This document shows positions 17,632 through 26,322 of a stretch of DNA of 64,000 nucleotides, piece after piece (position 1 is the first letter of the stretch; each line of letters starts with the position of its first letter). The stretch comes from Aquimarina rhabdastrellae (lineage in GTDB: Bacteria > Bacteroidota > Bacteroidia > Flavobacteriales > Flavobacteriaceae). The notes under the pieces are model-generated. The model did not search any database, was not told where the DNA came from, and saw nothing but the letters and a program-made list of their open reading frames with translations. A program made the position numbers and the translations under genes. The stretch spans positions 62,001 to 126,000 of the forward strand of contig CANDNT010000010.1 in the NCBI GenBank assembly GCA_947387485.1, written 5' to 3'.

Positions 17632-17742
17632 ATGGAAGAACAAAAAAACAATTTAAAGTGGAAACCTTTATATACAGCTGTACTCGTTGCAAATTTCTTG
17701 TATATTTTATTTTTCTATTTTATAACCTATAGTTATTCTTAA
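17632..17742 (+). CDS. 36-residue single-span membrane peptide
   Basis: A short reading frame, ATG 17632 to TAA 17742, encodes MEEQKNNLKWKPLY followed by a hydrophobic span ending FYFITYSYS. It has a charged cytoplasmic start and one transmembrane helix. It lies 10 bases after the PIG-L stop and 38 bases before the symporter start, so it is in the same transcript. Small one-span proteins next to SSS-family symporters are known (for example beside acetate or pantothenate carriers), and this may be such a partner. Evidence is position and composition only. Confidence 0.6.
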   Translation: MEEQKNNLKWKPLYTAVLVANFLYILFFYFITYSYS

Positions 17743-17780
17743 ACTCCCTTTAATCAATTATTGAATAAAAAAAGTTATTT

Positions 17781-19466
17781 ATGCAAACCTTAGATTGGAT
17801 CATTCTTTCGGGAACTTTATTGTTTATTGTACTTTATGGTAGTTGGAAGACCCGAGGCAGTAAAAGCGTTCAAGATTATATTAAAGGTGGTAATGAAGCA
17901 AAATGGTGGACTATAGGATTATCGGTTATGGCTACACAAGCCAGTGCCATTACATTCTTATCAACTCCAGGACAAGCATATCACAGTGGTATGGGCTTTG
18001 TGCAATTCTATTTTGGATTGCCTATTGCTATGGTGATTATTTGTATGGTATTTATACCACTATATCACAAGTTAAAAGTATATACTGCTTATGAATATCT
18101 AGAATCGCGTTTTGATCTCAAAACGCGTACACTAGCTGCTATCTTATTCTTGATACAACGTGGTCTAGCTGCCGGAATTACTATTTTTGCTCCTGCAATT
18201 ATTCTATCTGCTGTATTAGGATGGGATTTAAACATCTTAAATATTCTTATCGGTATTCTAGTAATCATCTATACGGTAACTGGTGGTACCAAAGCCGTAA
18301 GTGTTACTCAAAAACAGCAAATGGCGATCATCTTTTCTGGGATGTTTATTGCTTTTTTCTTAATCATTAGTTATTTACCTGAAGGTATTACCTTTTCTAA
18401 AGCACTTGACATTGCTGGTGCTAGTGGAAAGATGGAAGTTTTGGATTTTTCTTTTGATCTTAACAATAGATACACCTTCTGGAGCGGAATTATAGGTGGT
18501 ACATTTTTGGCTTTATCATATTTTGGTACAGATCAAAGTCAAGTGCAACGTTATCTTTCTGGTAAATCGATTAAAGAAAGTCAGTTAGGTTTATTATTTA
18601 ACGGATTACTTAAAGTACCTATGCAGTTCTTTATCTTATTGGTAGGTGTTATGGTTTTTGTATTCTATCAATTTAACGCTTCACCGCTAAACTTTAATCC
18701 TGCTACCAAAACAGCTGTAATGGATTCTGAATACTTACAAGAGTATAAAAAATTAGAACAAAAGCATGCCGAAATTACTTTTGCAAAACAAGAAGCAATC
18801 CAAGAATATGTTGCTCATCCAGAACAAGCAGCAACAAATAAATCCAAAATCTTTCAATTAAATCAAGATGAAAAAGAAAACCGTGAAGCTGCCAAAACTT
18901 TAATTAATAAAGCAAATGATACGGTTGAAACTAACGATAAAGATTATGTTTTTATTCACTTTATACTAAATAACCTACCTAGAGGATTAATAGGTCTTCT
19001 ATTGGCTGTTATTTTATCCGCTGCAATGTCATCTACTGCATCAGAGTTAAATGCACTAGCATCGACAACAGCTATCGATCTCTATAAACGTAACGTAGGA
19101 GAAAAATCTGAAAAGCATTTTGTAAATGTATCTAAACTCTTTACGCTTTTATGGGGTATTCTAGCCATTATTGTGGCTTGTTATGCTAATTTATTTGATA
19201 ATTTAATCCAATTGGTAAATATTATCGGTTCTATATTTTATGGTAATGTTTTAGGGATTTTCTTATTAGCATTCTTCTTTAATTTTGTAAAAAGTAATGC
19301 TACATTTCTAGCTGCTCTTATTACACAAGCAGTAGTAATTTTAGGTTGGTGGCAAGATTGGATGCCTTATTTATGGTTAAATCTTTTTGGTTGTGTATTA
19401 GTTATTGTTTTAGCTATCCTATTACAACCTTTTATACCCACAAAACCTAAACCTGAAAACGTATAG
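17781..19466 (+). CDS. Sodium:solute symporter (SSS family)
   Basis: A 561-residue inner membrane transporter with about 13-14 hydrophobic segments. Family features include GSKSVQDYIKGGNEAKWW near the start, TGGTKAVSVTQKQQ and GTDQSQVQRYLSGKS. A soluble insert of about 100 residues (about 310-395, rich in E, K and Q) lies between two late membrane segments, a known feature of Bacteroidota SSS members. It likely couples sodium entry to uptake of a sugar-like solute. It is the last gene of the PIG-L cluster and is followed by a strong terminator. Confidence 0.9.
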   Translation: MQTLDWIILSGTLLFIVLYGSWKTRGSKSVQDYIKGGNEAKWWTIGLSVMATQASAITFLSTPGQAYHSGMGFVQFYFGLPIAMVIICMVFIPLYHKLKVYTAYEYLESRFDLKTRTLAAILFLIQRGLAAGITIFAPAIILSAVLGWDLNILNILIGILVIIYTVTGGTKAVSVTQKQQMAIIFSGMFIAFFLIISYLPEGITFSKALDIAGASGKMEVLDFSFDLNNRYTFWSGIIGGTFLALSYFGTDQSQVQRYLSGKSIKESQLGLLFNGLLKVPMQFFILLVGVMVFVFYQFNASPLNFNPATKTAVMDSEYLQEYKKLEQKHAEITFAKQEAIQEYVAHPEQAATNKSKIFQLNQDEKENREAAKTLINKANDTVETNDKDYVFIHFILNNLPRGLIGLLLAVILSAAMSSTASELNALASTTAIDLYKRNVGEKSEKHFVNVSKLFTLLWGILAIIVACYANLFDNLIQLVNIIGSIFYGNVLGIFLLAFFFNFVKSNATFLAALITQAVVILGWWQDWMPYLWLNLFGCVLVIVLAILLQPFIPTKPKPENV

Positions 19467-19500
19467 TAGTTAGTTTTTCTATTATAATTTATTAAGACTA

Positions 19501-19537
19501 AAACACCCTGGTTTAAAAATAAACTAGGGTGTTTTTT
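19501..19537 (+). terminator. Terminator of PIG-L/symporter operon
   Basis: AAACACCCTgGTTT pairs with AAACtAGGGTGTTT, a 14-position stem with one mismatch, followed by seven T. It begins 35 bases after the symporter stop. Confidence 0.85.
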
Positions 19538-19646
19538 TGTTTTTATTTATGCTACCTCTTAATCATATTTATTATTTTTAAATTTAATAAAGTATGATAT
19601 TAAATTGTATTCAATAACCTCATAGAATTCTTATTTATAAAACAGA

Positions 19647-20261
19647 ATGAATATTTACATATCTGAAATAATTAATAAAATCAAAAAATTTTCCAATAAA
19701 CTTGAAAGTAATTCTAAACTTAAAGACAAATTTTGGGTATTAGTAGACGATTTAAAAAGTTCAAAAACAGTATATATTTTTAGAAATGAAAATCAATTAT
19801 TAATTTCTAATAACGGAAAAGTAAAAAAAGTTCATTGGGATTATTTAGGTAATGATTCTATTTTAATCGAATCTAATGATAGTTCATTTTTTTATAGATT
19901 AGGTTTTTTAGATGAAAATTTTCTAATTCTAAATATTGATGGTACTGAAAATTATTTAACTTTAATGAATGAAGCTTTCATTATAAAAGAAATTCAAACA
20001 TTAAAAAATGTTTTTGATTTTTTACAAAAAGAATATATCGAAGATATATCTACCGATGAATCAAAAAATGAAAAAAATGATTGGACCATTAAAGAATATT
20101 CTACGAAACATGGATTAATCAAAATCCATTGTTTGAATCCTAAGAGATATTTTATAGGAGATAAAGTTTTTGTTAATAATCAAATAGCAGAAGATGGAAG
20201 TTATGATTTAGACTGGTATTCTAAAATCAACGTAAAAGATGGTATTATCGCTGAAATTTAA
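19647..20261 (+). CDS. Hypothetical protein of a flavobacterial family
   Basis: A 204-residue cytoplasmic protein. The centre (KTVYIFRNENQLLISNNGKV, HWDYLGNDSILIES) looks like a small beta-rich domain seen in several flavobacterial proteins of unknown role, and the C-terminal 40 residues form a second small domain (KHGLIKIHCLNPKRYFIGD). There is no signal peptide or membrane segment. It sits directly before the macro-domain gene and faces the 3' end of the T6SS cluster. A toxin or immunity role is possible because of the location, but nothing in the sequence proves it. Confidence 0.65.
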   Translation: MNIYISEIINKIKKFSNKLESNSKLKDKFWVLVDDLKSSKTVYIFRNENQLLISNNGKVKKVHWDYLGNDSILIESNDSSFFYRLGFLDENFLILNIDGTENYLTLMNEAFIIKEIQTLKNVFDFLQKEYIEDISTDESKNEKNDWTIKEYSTKHGLIKIHCLNPKRYFIGDKVFVNNQIAEDGSYDLDWYSKINVKDGIIAEI

Positions 20262-20284
20262 TTATAAATCAAATATTTCTCTAG

Positions 20285-20860
20285 TGTATCTCCATCTTAT
20301 CAATTTTATCTCCTATAGAAAAAGCTTTTAAAGATTTATCTAACATCAAAATAATCCATGGAAAATTTGAATATGTAAAAGAATTTGATTGTTTAGTTAG
20401 TCCTGCAAATTCTTTTGGTCTAATGGACGGAGGAATTGATCTTGCTATTCGAAACTATTTTGGGATGAAAATCCAATATGCTGTTCAAAGAAGAATTCAA
20501 AAAGATTTTTATGGAGAACAGTCAATAGGAACATCTTTTATTGTATTTACAGAAAATGAATATCATCCATTTCTTGCTCATACACCTACCATGCGAGTTC
20601 CTTCTGACATATCTAAAACAGATAACGTTTATAATGCTTTCTTTGCTATGTTAACTGCCGTTACTAATTACAATAAAAACAATAATATTAGAATAGAGAA
20701 AGTACTTTGCCCTGGAATGGGTACTGCTACTGGAAAGATGAATGCTACAGAAGCAGCACGACAAATGTCTCTCGCCTATAAAAACTTTTTAAATCCAACA
20801 ACAAATATGAATTGGAAAAATTTAAATAATCGCCATAAAGAAATAATAGGAAATAATTAA
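20285..20860 (+). CDS. Macro-domain (ADP-ribose-binding) protein, start unclear
   Basis: The first ATG is at 20423 (138 residues), but clear homology to the macro fold continues upstream in the same frame: KIIHGKFEYVKEFDCLVSPA leads into NSFGLMDGGID, the ADP-ribose-binding PANSF...GG region. Later LCPGMGTATGKM is the second ligand loop. The open frame extends back to 20285 after TAG 20282-20284, and no ATG, GTG or TTG precedes the first strand; only ATT/ATC/ATA codons are available. Either a rare start is used or the gene has a 5' frameshift or deletion, in which case it is a pseudogene. Macro domains bind or remove ADP-ribose. Confidence 0.6.
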   Translation, partial: CISILSILSPIEKAFKDLSNIKIIHGKFEYVKEFDCLVSPANSFGLMDGGIDLAIRNYFGMKIQYAVQRRIQKDFYGEQSIGTSFIVFTENEYHPFLAHTPTMRVPSDISKTDNVYNAFFAMLTAVTNYNKNNNIRIEKVLCPGMGTATGKMNATEAARQMSLAYKNFLNPTTNMNWKNLNNRHKEIIGNN

Positions 20861-20966
20861 TACAATTATTTATTCGTTTATGCTTTTATTCAATGTAAAT
20901 CAAAAATTATATCTAATCTTAATTCTTCTATAGAATCCTAATTATTTTTAACATTTTTTATTCTGC

Positions 20967-21689
20967 TTAATACATTGTTATCTTGTTATATCGTGCTATT
21001 ATATTAACAATCTCCTTGGTTTGGTTATATATAAAAAAATGATGTCCTGGTAAAATATTATTTTTAAAAGATGATATTGTAAATTGCTTCCAATTTTCGA
21101 TTTGATCAGATGTTTTTTCTTGATCTCCCATAATAGCATGAATAGGAGTCTTTATTATCATCTCTTCTTCTATTCCTTCTTTTTCTTCTAATATTTGAAA
21201 GTCTGCTCTTATAATTGGATTAAAAAACTCATATAATTCTTCATTAGTTAAAACTTCTTCGGGTACTCCTCCTAATTCTCTCAAAACATCTTGGAAATCG
21301 TTATCTGGTAACAGATATCTTTTCTCTTTTTCAATAATTTTACCATTCTCATCCTTTTCTTTAGCTCCTGGACCTGCATTACCTGATACAATTAATTGTA
21401 CTGGAGCATCTCCTTTTTCTTCCATTCTTTTTGTTACAGATAGCCCTAACGTAGCTCCCATGCTATGTCCATATATAATATAAGGTTCAGCATTTCTTAG
21501 CTTACATATCTGACTTACATAGTCTTCTATAGCTTCAATTTTGTCTGTGATTAAATCTTCGCCAAATCTTTTTCCTCTGCCTGGTAATTCTAGAGCATAA
21601 GTTTTAAAGGTATAACTTCCTATCTTCTTTCGTAAAAAATCATAGGAATAACAATTTCCTCCTGCAAAATGAAGTAAAAACAATTGCAT
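20967..21689 (-). CDS. Type II thioesterase-like alpha/beta hydrolase
   Basis: A 240-residue hydrolase. MQLFLLHFAGGNCYSYDFL and YALELPGRGKRFGE match the N-terminus of GrsT-type thioesterases, GHSMGA is the nucleophile elbow with the catalytic Ser, and LPGHHFFI carries the catalytic His. Such enzymes normally clear stalled acyl groups from peptide or polyketide synthases, but no synthase gene lies in the window. It follows the last T6SS-linked gene by 41 bases on the same strand, so it may be co-transcribed and could act on a lipid or acyl substrate as an accessory or effector. The family call is firm; the role is not. Confidence 0.8.
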   Translation of the reverse strand: MQLFLLHFAGGNCYSYDFLRKKIGSYTFKTYALELPGRGKRFGEDLITDKIEAIEDYVSQICKLRNAEPYIIYGHSMGATLGLSVTKRMEEKGDAPVQLIVSGNAGPGAKEKDENGKIIEKEKRYLLPDNDFQDVLRELGGVPEEVLTNEELYEFFNPIIRADFQILEEKEGIEEEMIIKTPIHAIMGDQEKTSDQIENWKQFTISSFKNNILPGHHFFIYNQTKEIVNIIARYNKITMY

Positions 21690-21730
21690 AAATATCTTTA
21701 TTATTAATTTATTCTTCTTTAAATAATTTA

Positions 21731-22492
21731 CTATCGCTTTCTAAAAAACACAATCACTATTAATCCTAAAAACAATACATTACATACCATTATCTTTTTA
21801 ATAATACCATTGGTATATTCAATATTGTAATTAATATTTTTATCTACTTTTAATTGCATTTGATTAATCTCATTTTGATAATGTTGATGTAGACTATCTA
21901 TCTTTTTATACAATACAGAAACTTCATTACTCATTACTCTATTGTTGTTATTCTGCATCAAAAAGGAATACGAAATACCATTGAATTTTTCCTCTAGAGC
22001 AACATCTTCTCCATGTGCTACATACAGTTTTTTCATACTTGGTACTCTTTCTTCTATCGTTGAAATAGGCGGAGTCACTGTTGATAACTGATAATCTCTT
22101 TGCATTTTTACAAACAGATAAGTCATAATTAACACTAATAGCACTCCTATTCCTAAAAAAATACGATGTTTCCATTTTTTAAACGAAAACCCTTCTGGTT
22201 CTGGGTCTATATAAAAAGTTGTTATCTCTTCGTCATCATCTATAGCTGCAAATCTTGTTTTTAATTCTAAAAACTCATACCTGTCTAATGTATATTTATT
22301 GAGATATGTAGTTACTTTACGTTCTCTTACTAACCAATTTAATACTTCTTTTACATAGCGCTCTGTGATTTCTGGATTATCTATTTTCCATAAAATATCT
22401 TCTGGCGAAAGTGTTGCTGGCTTTTCTTTATCTTCAAAATACATGATCCTTAAGATCACCTCATGTATTGGTAAATCTGTTGTGGTACTCAT
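21731..22492 (-). CDS. T6SSiii-linked two-span membrane protein
   Basis: A 253-residue protein with a soluble N-terminal domain of about 110 residues that resembles a winged-helix fold (SPEDILWKIDNPEITERYV, VLNWLVRERKV, a recognition-like pattern), a transmembrane segment near residues 112-132, a periplasmic coiled-coil-like part, and a second hydrophobic segment at the C-terminus ending FFRKR. It follows tssR by 2 bases and so belongs to the T6SS transcript. No named Tss component can be assigned with certainty. It could link a cytoplasmic part of the machine to the membrane complex. Confidence 0.6.
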   Translation of the reverse strand: MSTTTDLPIHEVILRIMYFEDKEKPATLSPEDILWKIDNPEITERYVKEVLNWLVRERKVTTYLNKYTLDRYEFLELKTRFAAIDDDEEITTFYIDPEPEGFSFKKWKHRIFLGIGVLLVLIMTYLFVKMQRDYQLSTVTPPISTIEERVPSMKKLYVAHGEDVALEEKFNGISYSFLMQNNNNRVMSNEVSVLYKKIDSLHQHYQNEINQMQLKVDKNINYNIEYTNGIIKKIMVCNVLFLGLIVIVFFRKR

Positions 22493-22494
22493 AG

Positions 22495-24900
22495 CTATAA
22501 AATATCTTGGGTGCTTATGAAATAGTATTTTTCTCGACTTCCGTCTAAATAGATTTCGGTATTATCATCAACCAATTTTTCTTCTAATACTTCTATTTTT
22601 TTACGTAATGTTTTTATTACAATAGTAAATTCATCAAAAGATGATTTTACTCTGCGTTTTATATGTCTAATTTTTAATCTATGAAAAAGTTCATTCTGCA
22701 CTGGTAAGCCTGTTTTTGCAAAAATTAATTCTGCAACAACTTCTCGCTTTCTCAAGCTTTTCTTCAGCATACTTTCATTGATCTTTTTAATATATGTTTT
22801 ATACATTCTATAGACTACTCTTCGCTCTTTTCGTTTAAGGTTTTCTTTCGCAAAAAGCGGTATTAAAGCCTTATAATTGTCTATTAAATTTTCTAATTCT
22901 TTTTTATTAAGTAAGTATCCTGATCTTAAATCTGTATTGTCTGCTATACTCAACTGTTCGTCTTCATAATAACGTTCATACATAAAGTTCCTGGGCAAGA
23001 AATCAACTTTGTTATTGTATATAGAATCTTTAAGAATCATTGATGTAATCTGTTGTCCAGGTTTACTTCTTAAAAACCCTAATTCTGCAGCATAATGCTC
23101 TAATGATTTTATAAACGTATCGTTAAAAGCTATTGTTTTAGTAAGTACCGAATCTAATGTAGTATCAAAAGATGTAGGTAATAGACTTTTATTTATTTTA
23201 GGGAAAGCTATTCCTCCTTGATATGTACTGTGTTTGGGCGCATCATACACATAGATATTATCCTGTGCTGGAATATTAACAAACGTATTATTACTCTTGA
23301 TCAAGTCATTATCTACTATATATGCTCTTATAAAATCGGCGTGTGATTTACCTACATTATTTAATATTGCCTTTGATTGTAAGATATATTCTTGATAAGT
23401 ATCTGATGCTTTACTTTCTAATTGGTAAAAAATCAATCTAGAAGAGGTTTCTCCTAATTTATGTATTATTGGTGTTATATAGGATGGTGCATAATATTTT
23501 TTTGCTCCTGATACTAAGATTATTGTATTTGAAAAGCTTTTACTAGGAATACCTTCTAGTGCATAGTCAAAACATTGTGCAATTCCTTCTATATTACGCT
23601 TTTGTGTTTCTACAGTTTCATCTTCTAAAAAAACTTTTTGTAAATAATCAATCCAAGCCGAAAAGGATTCACTTTTGGGAAAGGTGTAAAATTTACCACA
23701 ACCAAATGAACTTGCACTAAAGCTTATTTTATATCCTTTATATTTTTCACTTTCTGTAAGTGTCAACCATATACGCTGTAACGAAGTTAATATCATTAAT
23801 TGTTTTCTTCTAATATCTTCACTACAATCAAATGCTAAATGGAAGTTAAGGACTTTATGCTCTTTTTTAATTCGTTCTATCTCTCGTATAAAAACATCTC
23901 CTCCATCGACATTTATCAATTTATTATCATAATGATTCCATACACTTAATGGAATTCCTATAGGAACTGTATCTTTTTCTTGTACTATTTGTGGATGATT
24001 TGCTTCTAAATTAAAGAGGTATTGTCCCTCTATAGCTCTAGTTTTTATGTATTTATTTTGAATACTATCTTCTGTAACAACTTGTATACTATCTGTATTA
24101 TTTACTGCAAAAACCTGTTGTTGACCTATAGCTTTTACTAATGCACTAGGAACCCATCCTATTTTTTGTTTTAAAGAATCAAGTGGCATGATTTTCTTTG
24201 TATTAGAAACTAATGCTGCTGTCCTCTTTTCGTTATATTTATAAAGATACACGATCTGATTCATTAACATTTTTGAGCCTTGTTTTTCTTTAAACATAGG
24301 ATCTTTATATATCGTTACCGAATCTTTTTTAACATGTTCTTTTATTTGATATAAGGTATTTAAATCTTGAATTCCTAAAACATATCTCTTAGGTCTATAG
24401 TTATACTCGCTAAGTTTAGGATGTCCAAAATGTAACAAATTATCTTTGTGTATCCATCCTACATACGGTACTGTTTTTGCATCAGAAAAAGTATATTTCC
24501 CACTAGATAAAAATGCAAATATTCCTTTAGGTTTCCCTATAATACTAGGATCTGCCTTTACTAATTCATAAAAATCATTTTCCTGATTAATAACATAATA
24601 CGGTGATAAGAATTGTTGTTCTTCTCCTTTTTTTTGCGCATAAGCATCTAAATACACATTATTATGTGCCCTATCTGAATATACTTTATAAAACTCTTTA
24701 TCTTTTTTTTGTCTTTTGTGAGGTTCATAGCTATCTAAAAAATTATATGTACTACGATCAACCTTATCTACCTTCTCATATTTCTTTACTTGTGCTTCTA
24801 CTGTCGTAAAAAACAAAGCGTTTAATATAAATGCTGTTATAGTTATATAACATTTTTTTAACCCCAATATTCTATTATTATACTTTATATACGAAATCAT
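22495..24900 (-). CDS. tssR: T6SSiii membrane-complex protein TssR
   Basis: An 801-residue exported protein. A signal peptide or N-terminal anchor covers residues about 18-37. The N-terminal part has small beta domains with repeated WV(P/H) turns (VPYVGWIHKDN, KIGWVPSALV). The centre (about 345-490) resembles a von Willebrand A-like fold, starting FHLAFDCSEDIRRKQLM, with an incomplete metal site, followed by helical segments. Size, position and layout fit TssR, one of the TssNOPQR proteins that in Bacteroidota replace the TssJLM membrane complex. Its ATG overlaps the stop of the PKD-protein gene by 4 bases (ATGA), giving translational coupling. Confidence 0.75.
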   Translation of the reverse strand: MISYIKYNNRILGLKKCYITITAFILNALFFTTVEAQVKKYEKVDKVDRSTYNFLDSYEPHKRQKKDKEFYKVYSDRAHNNVYLDAYAQKKGEEQQFLSPYYVINQENDFYELVKADPSIIGKPKGIFAFLSSGKYTFSDAKTVPYVGWIHKDNLLHFGHPKLSEYNYRPKRYVLGIQDLNTLYQIKEHVKKDSVTIYKDPMFKEKQGSKMLMNQIVYLYKYNEKRTAALVSNTKKIMPLDSLKQKIGWVPSALVKAIGQQQVFAVNNTDSIQVVTEDSIQNKYIKTRAIEGQYLFNLEANHPQIVQEKDTVPIGIPLSVWNHYDNKLINVDGGDVFIREIERIKKEHKVLNFHLAFDCSEDIRRKQLMILTSLQRIWLTLTESEKYKGYKISFSASSFGCGKFYTFPKSESFSAWIDYLQKVFLEDETVETQKRNIEGIAQCFDYALEGIPSKSFSNTIILVSGAKKYYAPSYITPIIHKLGETSSRLIFYQLESKASDTYQEYILQSKAILNNVGKSHADFIRAYIVDNDLIKSNNTFVNIPAQDNIYVYDAPKHSTYQGGIAFPKINKSLLPTSFDTTLDSVLTKTIAFNDTFIKSLEHYAAELGFLRSKPGQQITSMILKDSIYNNKVDFLPRNFMYERYYEDEQLSIADNTDLRSGYLLNKKELENLIDNYKALIPLFAKENLKRKERRVVYRMYKTYIKKINESMLKKSLRKREVVAELIFAKTGLPVQNELFHRLKIRHIKRRVKSSFDEFTIVIKTLRKKIEVLEEKLVDDNTEIYLDGSREKYYFISTQDIL

Positions 24901-25838
24901 TTATTTATAACGCTTTGTATTACTTCTATTCGTTTAAGACAGTTAAAAGTGTCTATAGCTACTTGATTTATCTCTAATGTCTTACTCCCTTTTCCTTCTA
25001 AGTAATGTAGTCCTTGACAGTAACTGTATAAATCATTATACCGATCTCCATTGACTACTACTACTACCTCATCTGCATCATTACAAGTATATCGTTGTTC
25101 TATATGCTTAAGGTTTCTGTAGTAAATCTTTTTTTCTTTGATTGTAGCATCTGCTATCGCTTGCAATCGCTTCTTGATATCATTCTGAGCAAGGGACAAT
25201 GAATCTACTGGGTCAGAATCTGCTATGGCCTCAAACAAGGGTAAGATCTTTATATTATGATATACTGGATAGCGAGCTGTATTGGTTTTCAGCTTTACTA
25301 TATAATCACCTGGTTCTTTATATACATAAACAACCTGACCTTCATAAGCATCTACTGTTCCTGTTTCTCCAAACTCCCAAAACCACGAGTCGACACCTGG
25401 TGCATATGAAGAAAACACTAACTCTTCTCCTACATACCCTACATCTATCCCATGTATCTTGGGTATAGAATCTATTGCTTTTTTTTGTGGTAAGGATATA
25501 ATTTCTATATATTTTGAAACCTTATATTTATCATCAACCTCAAGGGTTATCATATATTTCCCTTTTTCATCAAAAGCATATTTAGCTTCTTTGGGTCTCA
25601 TTAAAGTATCTCCATTACCAAAATACCATACAGTTTTTCTATCTCTAAACTCACTACTATCATTTACTACAAAAGCCAATTTCTCATTAATCTCGTAATG
25701 ATAATTTAAATTTGAATCGTGTATATAGAAATCCAGATTGCTCATTTTACTCGCAAAAGGCATCCATATTGCAATCGCAGCAGCTATTATAATTAATAAG
25801 ATAAATAAGGCTATGACTATTTTTCTATCTAATCTCAT
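24897..25838 (-). CDS. T6SSiii PKD-repeat membrane protein (TssP/TssQ-like)
   Basis: A 313-residue protein with one N-terminal transmembrane helix (about residues 7-27) and a periplasmic part of two PKD/Ig-like repeats. The first has TVWYFGNGDTLMRPKEAKYAF and the second DSWFWEFGETGTVDAYEGQ, both with the WxFGxG turn and a GxYxVxL strand. The C-terminal 110 residues are helical with a Cys pair. It belongs to the trans-envelope complex encoded by tssNOPQR genes; assignment to TssP is my best guess, since names of these small components cannot be fixed from sequence alone. It lies 6 bases after the preceding gene. Confidence 0.65.
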   Translation of the reverse strand: MRLDRKIVIALFILLIIIAAAIAIWMPFASKMSNLDFYIHDSNLNYHYEINEKLAFVVNDSSEFRDRKTVWYFGNGDTLMRPKEAKYAFDEKGKYMITLEVDDKYKVSKYIEIISLPQKKAIDSIPKIHGIDVGYVGEELVFSSYAPGVDSWFWEFGETGTVDAYEGQVVYVYKEPGDYIVKLKTNTARYPVYHNIKILPLFEAIADSDPVDSLSLAQNDIKKRLQAIADATIKEKKIYYRNLKHIEQRYTCNDADEVVVVVNGDRYNDLYSYCQGLHYLEGKGSKTLEINQVAIDTFNCLKRIEVIQSVINK

Positions 25839-25844
25839 CTGTTT

Positions 25845-26300
25845 TTAAATATTTGCTTTACACTCATTGAGATTATCTACTATCACTTTCTTATTTCTAA
25901 GCAAAGAACTGTGCTCTTCTCTGGTATTAAAATAGATCTGAAGAATATTTGCCGATTGAATTCCGAACATATATTTTGAATTCATCTTATTATCCTTATA
26001 AACCGATCTTATGCCGAATATCTTTTTATTAATTTCGTCTTGCTTTTGAACTTGATGAATATCAAATTCCATGGCAGTAATCTCTTCATGAATTTCTTTA
26101 ATTTTTACTGCATAATCTTTTTGTTTATCAATAATCACCTCATAGTCTTGAATAGCGTCTAACAATTCATTATTATCAACTACCGGGATTTTTAACATAA
26201 ACTTGGTCTGTATGATATAAATCAAGATTACAGAAAGGGTAAACAGGAGTACATATTTAATCTTTCGCCAAAAAACTTCACTTAAATTGTCTAATTTCAT
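25845..26300 (-). CDS. T6SSiii single-span coiled-coil protein (TssO/TssP-like)
   Basis: A 151-residue protein with a cytoplasmic N-terminus, one transmembrane helix (about residues 15-35, LLFTLSVILIYIIQTKFML) and a periplasmic helical, coiled-coil-prone part rich in E, I, K and N. It has the same architecture as the TssO-like protein encoded just before it, with little sequence identity, so the pair may be related subunits or a heteromer. No lipobox is present. It is separated by 22 bases from its upstream neighbour within the T6SS transcript. Confidence 0.65.
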   Translation of the reverse strand: MKLDNLSEVFWRKIKYVLLFTLSVILIYIIQTKFMLKIPVVDNNELLDAIQDYEVIIDKQKDYAVKIKEIHEEITAMEFDIHQVQKQDEINKKIFGIRSVYKDNKMNSKYMFGIQSANILQIYFNTREEHSSLLRNKKVIVDNLNECKANI

Positions 26301-26322
26301 GGGAGTAATGGATTGGTATTTG

